Below are positions 1 through 5,284 of a stretch of 5,284 bases of DNA, in pieces. The notes under the pieces were generated by a model, which searched no databases, had not been told where the DNA came from, and worked only from the letters and a program-made list of their open reading frames with translations. Numbering within the stretch: the stretch's first letter is position 1; each line of letters opens with the position of its first letter. A program made the translations under genes and the position numbers. Source of the DNA: Acidimicrobiia bacterium (GTDB lineage: Bacteria; Actinomycetota; Acidimicrobiia; Acidimicrobiales; Ilumatobacteraceae); assembly GCA_013821025.1 (NCBI GenBank), contig JACDHN010000213.1, positions 1-5,284 of the forward strand. The letters run 5' to 3'.

Positions 1-23
1 TCCTTGGATGGGGGATTTCAGAG

Positions 24-44
24 GGGGGAAGGTCTCCTTCCCCC
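24..44 (-). terminator. Hairpin downstream of the P-II gene, possible terminator
   Basis: A perfect 9-bp inverted repeat (24-32 against 36-44) encloses a 3-base loop and lies 10 bp past the P-II stop codon. On the minus strand it follows an A-tract (complement of 45-48) but has no convincing U-tract after it. On the plus strand the same hairpin is followed directly by TTTT and a pyrimidine-rich run (45-54), the more classical arrangement. It may therefore be a bidirectional terminator that also stops a plus-strand transcript arriving from the left of the window. The stem is seen directly; the function is inferred. Confidence 0.55.
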
Positions 45-54
45 TTTTCCCTTC

Positions 55-393
55 TCAGATGGCGTCGACGCCCTCTTCGCCAGTGCGGATGCGCACCAGG
101 CGGCCGACGTCGGTGACCCACACCTTGCCGTCGCCGATCTTGCCGGTGGCCGCTGCGGTCGTGATCGCGTCGACGACGGCGTCGGCGGCGTCGTCGTCGA
201 CGATGATCTCCACGCTGATCTTGGGGACGAAGTCGATCTGGTACTCCGCCCCTCGGTACGTCTCTGTGTGACCACCCTGGCGACCGAAGCCTTTGACCTC
301 TCCGATCGTCATGCCGGTGACGCCGGCGGCCGCCACGGCGTCCTTGACGTCGTCGAGTTTGAACGGCTTCACGACCGCCGTGATCAGTTTCAT
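55..393 (-). CDS. glnB: P-II family nitrogen regulatory protein (GlnB/GlnK)
   Basis: This is a complete 112-residue protein, the normal P-II length. P-II proteins are cytosolic trimers that sense ATP/ADP and 2-oxoglutarate and control partners such as the ammonium channel AmtB and nitrogen-assimilation enzymes. The T-loop carries the signature YRGAEY (residues 46-51) with the modifiable Tyr51, which is uridylylated in proteobacteria and adenylylated in several actinobacteria. The B-loop/C-terminal signature TGKIGDGKVWVTDV spans 83-96. The nucleotide-contacting Arg101 and Arg103 and Lys90 are at their canonical positions. The ATG start is preceded by AGAAGG (complement of 401-406) with a 7-base spacer. 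The gene is divergent from the acyl-CoA dehydrogenase. No amtB lies on its 5' side, although actinobacterial glnK often follows amtB; anything 3' is outside the window. GlnB and GlnK cannot be separated on sequence alone, so the symbol is nominal. Confidence 0.96.
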   Translation of the reverse strand: MKLITAVVKPFKLDDVKDAVAAAGVTGMTIGEVKGFGRQGGHTETYRGAEYQIDFVPKISVEIIVDDDAADAVVDAITTAAATGKIGDGKVWVTDVGRLVRIRTGEEGVDAI

Positions 394-549
394 GTGGATC
401 CCTTCTGCAGGTAATCACCGTAACGGGGCGACATGGCGGCGAAGTTAGGAATGCTGCGTTTCGGGTTCGTTGGCGACACGTGAACGGTGCGTTTCGCACT
501 GTGAACGCTCTGTTTCGCCGATCGAGGGCCCGCAGGACAGGATGGGGGC
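394..549. promoter_or_regulatory. Divergent intergenic promoter region, P-II gene / acyl-CoA dehydrogenase
   Basis: This 156-bp region separates two start codons pointing away from each other, so it should hold promoters for both. Shine-Dalgarno-like sites are seen at each end: AGAAGG on the minus strand (401-406) and AGGA on the plus strand (539-542, 7 bases before the ATG). A possible minus-strand -10 element, TACGGT (417-422), has no convincing -35 partner. I find no good sigma-70-type promoter for the plus strand. The most striking content is the repeat cluster at 447-518, listed separately. Confidence 0.6.
447..518 (+). repeat. Tandem 18-bp repeats, candidate operator of a transcriptional regulator
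   Basis: Two copies of an 18-bp unit, GTGAACGGTGCGTTTCGC (480-497) and GTGAACGCTCTGTTTCGC (501-518), match at 15 of 18 positions and repeat with a 21-bp period, about two helical turns. A third copy at 447-464 matches the first unit at 13 of 18 and starts 33 bp earlier, about three turns. Both strong units contain AAC-N5-GTT. The first also contains the perfect 13-bp palindrome GTGCG-TTT-CGCAC (487-499). Helically phased repeats just upstream of a fadE-like gene fit binding of a repressor such as a TetR-family fatty-acid regulator, but the regulator is unknown. The repeats are seen; the function is inferred. Confidence 0.45.
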
Positions 550-1794
<1,245 letters not shown>

Positions 1795-1857
1795 CCGCGC
1801 GACGCTGGGTTTCCCGTCCGGGTGCTCAGGGTATGCGCACGAACGAGCAGGACACCG

Positions 1858-2496
1858 ATGCAGCGAACAAGCCGGGCCACCGTCGTGGCACCCCATCCCG
1901 ACGACGAGGTCTTCGGTGTCGGTGGCCTGATGAGCACGCTCGTCGAGCGCGGCTACCGCGTTCGCCTGGTGGCGGTCACGGACGGTGAGGCTGCCTTCGG
2001 CCAGCTGGCGACTGATGAGCGGGCGGCGCTCGTTGCCAGACGCTCCGAAGAACGTCTTGCCTCGTTGGAGGCGCTCGGGCTCGCAGAGCACACCGAGATC
2101 ATCCGCCTCGGCATTCCCGACGGGCGCGTCGCCGCTCACGAGCCCGATCTCGCCGCTCGCCTCGCCGACCTGGCGGGACCGGTGATGTTCGCCTCATGGC
2201 GCTACGACGGCCATCCCGACCATGAAGCGGTCGGCCGGGCGGCCGCCGTGGCCGCCTCTGCCGGCGGTGCGACGTTGTACGAGTACCCGGTGTGGGCCGA
2301 GCACCGGGGCCGCCTGAGCCACCTCGGTCGAGTCCGCCAGCGGCGATTTCGCCTGTCGCCCCAGCTGCGCGAGGCAAAGGTGCTGGCCGTGCGTGCCCAC
2401 CGCAGCCAGCTCGAACCGGGCCCCGACGGCCGGCCCGTCGTGCCGCCCGAGATCGTCGACGCTCTGTATACGGCTGATGAGGTGGTGTTCGGATGA
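1858..2496 (+). CDS. PIG-L/LmbE family zinc-dependent N-deacetylase
   Basis: This 212-residue protein has the family hallmark VVAPHPDDEVFGVGG at 9-23. It also has the second metal motif YDGHPDHEAVGRAA at 116-129. By analogy with mycothiol deacetylase MshB, His13, Asp16 and His122 should bind zinc, Asp15 should act as general base, and His119 should stabilise the transition state. Characterised members remove N-acetyl groups from GlcNAc-linked substrates such as GlcNAc-inositol, GlcNAc-PI and bacillithiol or teicoplanin intermediates. The protein is shorter than MshB-type enzymes (about 290-300 residues). It has no signal peptide or membrane segment and is presumably cytosolic. The ATG at 1858 was chosen because AGGA (1849-1852) lies 5 bases upstream and the conserved strand begins a few residues in. 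A GTG at 1822 in the same frame would add 12 unconserved residues and lacks a ribosome site. The stop overlaps the methyltransferase start. The substrate is unknown; an N-acetylated aminosugar is likely. Confidence 0.9.
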   Translation: MQRTSRATVVAPHPDDEVFGVGGLMSTLVERGYRVRLVAVTDGEAAFGQLATDERAALVARRSEERLASLEALGLAEHTEIIRLGIPDGRVAAHEPDLAARLADLAGPVMFASWRYDGHPDHEAVGRAAAVAASAGGATLYEYPVWAEHRGRLSHLGRVRQRRFRLSPQLREAKVLAVRAHRSQLEPGPDGRPVVPPEIVDALYTADEVVFG

Positions 2497-3062
2497 CGAA
2501 GGTTCCCGTCTCCGACTTCGAGGCCCGCTATCGCTCCGATCCCGATCCGTGGCGATTCGCCGACTGCGAGTACGAACAGCGCCGGTACGAGATCACGATG
2601 GCGACGATGCCCCATCGCCGATACCGGCGAGCGTTCGAGCCGGGCTGCGCCACCGGTGAGCTCACACACCGCCTCGCCGAGCGCTGCGACAGTGTCGTCG
2701 CCTGGGACGGCTCGCCCACGGTCGTCGAACACGCCCGGCGCCGGTGCGCAGCACTCGCGAACGCGGAGTTGGACGTCGGCGTCGTGCCCGACGATTGGCC
2801 GACCGGCCACTTCGATCTCGTCGTGCTCAGCGAGATCGGGTACTACTTCGACCGATGCGAGCTGGCCCGGCTCGCCACACTCGCCGGCGAGACGCTGGAG
2901 CCCGGCGGCACGTTGCTCGGCGTGCACTGGCTCGGTGAAAGTGCCGATCACGTGCTCCATGGTGACGAGGTGCACGACGTGCTGTTCGGCCTCGAAGGCG
3001 TCACCCACGGTGGCGCATACCGGGACGCCGGGTTCCGACTCGACTGGTGGGACCGCACATGA
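2493..3062 (+). CDS. NodS-like SAM-dependent methyltransferase
   Basis: This 189-residue class I (Rossmann-fold) methyltransferase has SAM motif I as FEPGCATGEL (48-57). The acidic ribose-binding position is Asp72 in VVAWDGS, and the motif IV-like strand FDLVVLSEIGYYF spans 107-119. The N-terminal block SDFEARYRSDPDPWRFADCEYEQRRYE and the C-terminal segment GVHWLGESADHVLHGDEVHDVL (143-164) resemble the NodS family. NodS N-methylates the free amine of the terminal glucosamine of Nod factor after NodB deacetylation. Here the gene directly follows a deacetylase gene with an ATGA overlap, which fits N-methylation of the newly exposed amine; that specificity is inferred. A GGTGG stretch inside the upstream gene (2481-2485) can serve as the ribosome site. 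There is no membrane segment or signal peptide. The alternative is an O- or C-methyltransferase sharing the same fold. Confidence 0.88.
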   Translation: MTKVPVSDFEARYRSDPDPWRFADCEYEQRRYEITMATMPHRRYRRAFEPGCATGELTHRLAERCDSVVAWDGSPTVVEHARRRCAALANAELDVGVVPDDWPTGHFDLVVLSEIGYYFDRCELARLATLAGETLEPGGTLLGVHWLGESADHVLHGDEVHDVLFGLEGVTHGGAYRDAGFRLDWWDRT

Positions 3063-3769
3063 CCGTTCGACGCGTCGCCGTCGTCGTACCCGCCCGCAAC
3101 GAGGCGCACGCCATCGAGGCGTGCCTCAACACGGTGCTCCGTTCGGCGCACCGATTGGGGATGGAGCGGCATCACGTCGCCCTCGTGGTCGTGGCTGACT
3201 CGTGCGACGACTCCACCATCGCCGTGGCCCGCCGCGTGCTGCGGGGTGACGGACACGTGATGCCGGTGGACGTCGGGAACGCAGGGGCGGCCAGGGCGCT
3301 CGGCACCGACTGCGCCCTGGCCCATCTGGCGGGCGCGCCGCTGCACACGATATGGACGGCGCACACCGACGCCGACACCCTCGTGCCGCCGTCATGGCTC
3401 GTGGCGCATCGCCTCATCGCCGAACAACGCTTCGCGGCACTCGCCGGGACCGTCGACGTCGACTCGTTCCACGAGCACCCGACGGGTACGGAGCGCAGGC
3501 ACCGCCTGCACTATGGGGTCGGCGGCGGCGATCACCACCCACACGTGCACGGCGCCAACATGGGTGTGCGCGCTGATGCCTATCGGGCCGTCGGTGGCTG
3601 GGCTCGCCTGACGCACGGCGAGGACCACGCGCTGTGGACGGCGTTGCGGCGGGCGCACTATCCCGTGCTGTCCACCGGCCACGTGCCCGTCGTGACGAGC
3701 GGACGGCAGACCGGAAGGGCCGTTGACGGGTTTGCCGACTATCTCGTCGACCTCGGTCGGGCCGGATGA
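3059..3769 (+). CDS. Glycosyltransferase family 2 protein
   Basis: This 236-residue protein is a compact GT-A, family-2-like catalytic domain. VAVVVPARNEA (6-16) is the nucleotide-sugar-binding strand, followed by VVVADSCDDST (43-53). The metal-binding DxD is Asp104-Ala-Asp106 in HTDADT. HPHVHGANMGVRADAYRAVGGW (160-181) is the acceptor-side GAN segment; a His-rich stretch precedes and overlaps it (DHHPHVH, 158-164). GED at 187-189 supplies the likely catalytic acid/base, and SGRQTGRA (214-221) ends the core. No transmembrane helices are evident, unlike NodC or chitin/cellulose synthases, so it is probably cytosolic and transfers a single sugar from an activated donor to a small or lipid acceptor. 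The ATG at 3059 overlaps the upstream stop and has GGTGGGA (3046-3052) 6 bases before it. An in-frame GTG at 3047 lies inside that ribosome site and is rejected. Donor and acceptor are unknown. Confidence 0.88.
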   Translation: MTVRRVAVVVPARNEAHAIEACLNTVLRSAHRLGMERHHVALVVVADSCDDSTIAVARRVLRGDGHVMPVDVGNAGAARALGTDCALAHLAGAPLHTIWTAHTDADTLVPPSWLVAHRLIAEQRFAALAGTVDVDSFHEHPTGTERRHRLHYGVGGGDHHPHVHGANMGVRADAYRAVGGWARLTHGEDHALWTALRRAHYPVLSTGHVPVVTSGRQTGRAVDGFADYLVDLGRAG

Positions 3770-4734
3770 GTGGCAGGGCCACCGTCACGCCGGCTCAGGC
3801 AGCGGCAGAGCACCGGGTGCGCCAGCTGCTCGACGCCGGCGACCTCGACTTGCCCGATCCCGGCTGCGGCGAGACGCGCGCGAGGTTTACCGCGCTGCAC
3901 CGACTCGCGGCGACAGAGGATCTCTCCGTCGCAAGGCTGGTCGAGGCGCACTGCGACGCCGCCGCCATCGCCCATGAGGCAGGCCGATCACTGCCGCCAG
4001 GGGCGTTCGCAGGTGTCTGGGCGTCGAAGTTTCGCGGTTCGGGAATCATCGCCAGGCCCGACGGTGACGGCTGGCGCCTGACGGGGACGCTGCGCTTCTG
4101 CAGCGGGGCGCCGATGCTCGACGTGGCGCTCGTCGACGCCCGCATCGACGGCGGAATCGGCGAGCATCAGCTGTTCCTCGTGCCGCTCGGCGACGGGGGA
4201 GTTCACGTCGACACCGACTCGTGGGCGTCAGCGGGGCTCGCGGCCACGGCCACGGGCGGCGTCGACCTGGACGTACGCGTGGACGATGCCGCGCCGATCG
4301 GCGCAAGCGGGTACTACCTCGATCGGCCTGGGTTCTGGCATGGTGCGGTCGGGGTCGCTGCCTGTTGGGCAGGCGGTGCCGAAGGTGTGCATGCCGCTGC
4401 GCTCCGCACAGCGCGTGATGACGACCCCCATGCCGTCGCCAACATCGGTCGTTCCTCTGCCGCCTGCTGGGCGATGACGGCCGTGCTCGATCAGGCCGCC
4501 GATGAGATCGACCGCCACCCTGAGCGGCCGGCGATGCCGATGGCGCTCACCGTTCGCCATCTCCTCGCCGCCAACTGCCGCGATGTCATCGACGCCGTGC
4601 AGCGCGCAACGGGACCCGGTCCCTTCGCATTCGACCGAGACTTCGCCCAGCGTGTCGCCGACGTGCGGCTGTACATCGAGCAGCACCACCACGAGGCCGA
4701 CCTCGCCGAGATCGGTCGTGCCGCGTTGGCATAG
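3766..4734 (+). CDS. Short, degenerate acyl-CoA-dehydrogenase-like protein
   Basis: This 322-residue protein resembles acyl-CoA dehydrogenases but is 60-80 residues short of the usual length. A helical segment (LHRLAATEDLSVARLVEAHCDAAAIAHEAG, 44-73) recalls the N-terminal domain. GVWASKFRGSGIIARPDGDGWRLTGTLRFCSGAPMLDVALVDA (83-125) resembles the FAD-binding beta domain. A helical C-terminal part ends in RLYIEQHHHEADLAEIG (301-317). The standard E-x-x-x-G-S-D signature is absent, as is the C-terminal YEGT-type motif with the catalytic Glu. Ordinary acyl-CoA dehydrogenation is therefore doubtful. It may oxidise another carbon or nitrogen centre, be a non-catalytic subunit, or use another base. 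Other ACAD-fold enzymes, such as the aminosugar N-oxygenases (nitrososynthases), show that the fold can act on sugars. The start overlaps the glycosyltransferase stop (ATGA) with only a weak ribosome site, so translation probably relies on coupling. The fold assignment is fairly secure; the reaction is not. Confidence 0.8.
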   Translation: MSGRATVTPAQAAAEHRVRQLLDAGDLDLPDPGCGETRARFTALHRLAATEDLSVARLVEAHCDAAAIAHEAGRSLPPGAFAGVWASKFRGSGIIARPDGDGWRLTGTLRFCSGAPMLDVALVDARIDGGIGEHQLFLVPLGDGGVHVDTDSWASAGLAATATGGVDLDVRVDDAAPIGASGYYLDRPGFWHGAVGVAACWAGGAEGVHAAALRTARDDDPHAVANIGRSSAACWAMTAVLDQAADEIDRHPERPAMPMALTVRHLLAANCRDVIDAVQRATGPGPFAFDRDFAQRVADVRLYIEQHHHEADLAEIGRAALA

Positions 4735-4862
4735 TGCGCTCCTTGCAACGTTCGCTCCCCGTTCACCGACGGGCCACTGCCCGTCCATCGCCGGCGTTCT
4801 ACATTCGGACCGAAGGACAGCCCGCGCCGTGAGGTCGGGCCATCACGAGACTGGAGACACCC
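4735..4862 (+). promoter_or_regulatory. Intergenic region with candidate PHO box and promoter for phoX
   Basis: This 128-bp gap contains four contiguous 11-bp units: GTTCGCTCCCC (4750-4760), GTTCACCGACG (4761-4771), GGCCACTGCCC (4772-4782) and GTCCATCGCCG (4783-4793). The second matches the Streptomyces PhoP direct-repeat consensus G(G/T)TCAYYYR(G/C)G, as I recall it, at 10 of 11 positions. The others match at 7-8. A -10-like TACATT sits at 4800-4805, and no separate -35 is needed if an OmpR/PhoB-type activator binds just upstream. A GGAGA ribosome site (4853-4857) precedes the ATG. The repeats are seen; PhoP or RegX3 control of phoX is inferred from the family. A 6-bp inverted repeat (4768-4773 against 4780-4785) overlaps the box and is not a convincing terminator for the upstream operon. 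Confidence 0.5.
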
Positions 4863-5284
4863 ATGCAGCGCGATCCCGATGCCGTGAGTTCCAACCCATC
4901 CGACAATCCCGAGTTCTCGACGATCGTGGCATCACGGTTGTCGCGCAGATCGATCCTCTGCGGCGGCATCGGCGCCGCAGCGGTCGGGTTCCTCGGCGGC
5001 ACGGGTGTGGCGAAGGCGGCACCCGGATCGGCGACACCAGCGACGCCGACCGTCGCAGGACCCATCGCCGCGGGACCTCTCGTCGCAGACCGGGGAGGCC
5101 GGAGACTGCTCGGGTTCCCGTCGGTGGCCCCGAGCATCGCCGATCGGTTCATCGTCCCCGACGGGTACGTCGCCGAGATCCTCATCCCTTGGGGCACGCC
5201 GATCCAGTCGAGCGGGCCGGCCTGGAAGCGCGACGCCTCCAACACGGCAGCCGAGCAGGAGCAGCAAGTGGGCCAGCACCACGA
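4863..5284 (+). CDS. phoX: PhoX-family (DUF839) alkaline phosphatase, N-terminal part, cut by the window end
   Basis: An open frame runs to the window edge without a stop, giving 140 residues of a protein whose family members are usually over 600 residues. PhoX enzymes are exported, metal-dependent monomeric phosphatases that release phosphate from organic esters. A long n-region is followed by the twin-arginine motif SRRSILCGG (27-35), a hydrophobic stretch (about 36-50) and an AxA cleavage site (VAKA, 49-52), giving a clear Tat signal. The mature start LLGFPSVAPSIADRFIVPDGYVAEILIPWGTPI (82-114) and DASNTAAEQEQQVGQHH (124-140) match the conserved PhoX N-terminus. The ATG has GGAGA 5 bases upstream. 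PHO-box-like repeats about 70-110 bp upstream fit induction by phosphate limitation. The gene lies 128 bp beyond the cassette and is probably a separate unit. The catalytic and metal residues lie outside the window. Confidence 0.9.
   Translation, partial: MQRDPDAVSSNPSDNPEFSTIVASRLSRRSILCGGIGAAAVGFLGGTGVAKAAPGSATPATPTVAGPIAAGPLVADRGGRRLLGFPSVAPSIADRFIVPDGYVAEILIPWGTPIQSSGPAWKRDASNTAAEQEQQVGQHH

Larger units (their letters stand above)
1858..4734 (+). other. Translationally coupled four-gene cassette
   Basis: Four plus-strand genes (deacetylase, methyltransferase, glycosyltransferase, acyl-CoA-dehydrogenase-like protein) are joined by three ATGA overlaps, at 2493-2496, 3059-3062 and 3766-3769, so each stop overlaps the next start. 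This implies one transcript and coupled translation, typical of enzymes of one pathway. No terminator or internal promoter is visible inside. From general knowledge, PIG-L deacetylase/SAM-methyltransferase fusions are annotated in other bacteria, which supports a functional link between the first two genes. No transporter, regulator or acyltransferase is part of the overlapping run. Confidence 0.85.

Noticed and set aside
4..414. Plus-strand open frame (136 codons) over the P-II gene
   Set aside because: It is the complement of a P-II gene with perfect signatures; its Asp/Gly/Val-rich translation is a codon-bias shadow.
410..426. Possible GlnR box (GTTAC-N6-...) before the P-II gene on the minus strand
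   Set aside because: Only one half-site, GTTAC, fits the GTnAC-N6-GAAAC pattern; the partner half-site is poor, so it is too weak to call.
1822..1857. Upstream in-frame GTG start for the deacetylase
   Set aside because: It has no ribosome site, and it would add residues ahead of the conserved first strand; the ATG at 1858 has AGGA at good spacing.
2202..3008. Minus-strand open frame (268 codons) across the deacetylase and methyltransferase genes
   Set aside because: It is antisense to two genes with strong motifs and an ATGA junction, and it has no recognisable domain of its own.
3047..3058. Upstream in-frame GTG start for the glycosyltransferase
   Set aside because: The GTG lies within the GGTGGGA ribosome site of the ATG at 3059, and that ATG gives the same ATGA overlap seen at the other junctions.
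4768..4785. Inverted repeat GACGGG-N6-CCCGTC as a terminator of the cassette
   Set aside because: The stem is only 6 bp with a 6-base loop and no U-tract. It overlaps the PHO-box-like array, whose repeat pattern can produce it by chance.

Overview
The window is GC-rich with strongly G/C-biased third codon positions. Its gene content is typical of a high-GC actinobacterium: a P-II protein, a FadE-type acyl-CoA dehydrogenase and a Tat-exported PhoX-type phosphatase. An Acidimicrobiia-like lineage is my guess, but no rRNA or other phylogenetic marker is present. Coding density is very high. The only non-coding stretches are 1-54, 394-549, 1795-1857 and 4735-4862.

Layout. (1) 55-393, minus strand: a complete P-II nitrogen regulator, followed on its 3' side by a perfect GC-rich hairpin (24-44). 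(2) 394-549: the divergent promoter region, holding two 18-bp direct repeats 21 bp apart and a third, weaker copy. (3) 550-1794, plus strand: a full-length acyl-CoA dehydrogenase whose usual C-terminal catalytic Glu is Gly, with a candidate replacement Glu in the IVD/LCAD position. (4) 1858-4734, plus strand: four genes joined by three consecutive ATGA overlaps. They encode a PIG-L/LmbE-type zinc deacetylase, a NodS-like SAM methyltransferase, a soluble family-2 glycosyltransferase and a short, degenerate acyl-CoA-dehydrogenase-fold protein. (5) 4735-4862: an intergenic region with PHO-box-like 11-bp repeats and a -10-like element. (6) 4863 to the window end: the N-terminal part of a Tat-exported PhoX (DUF839) phosphatase.

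The most interesting unit is the four-gene cassette. Its enzyme classes parallel the Nod-factor logic: sugar transfer (NodC/GT2), N-deacetylation (NodB, here an unrelated PIG-L enzyme) and N-methylation (NodS). An acyl-CoA-dehydrogenase-like flavoprotein is added, and no NodA-type acyltransferase is visible. This suggests a pathway making a modified aminosugar conjugate. I know of no established product for this gene combination, so the pathway is inference. The upstream acyl-CoA dehydrogenase may or may not be co-transcribed across the 63-bp gap. The flanking P-II and PhoX genes look like independent nitrogen- and phosphate-response units.
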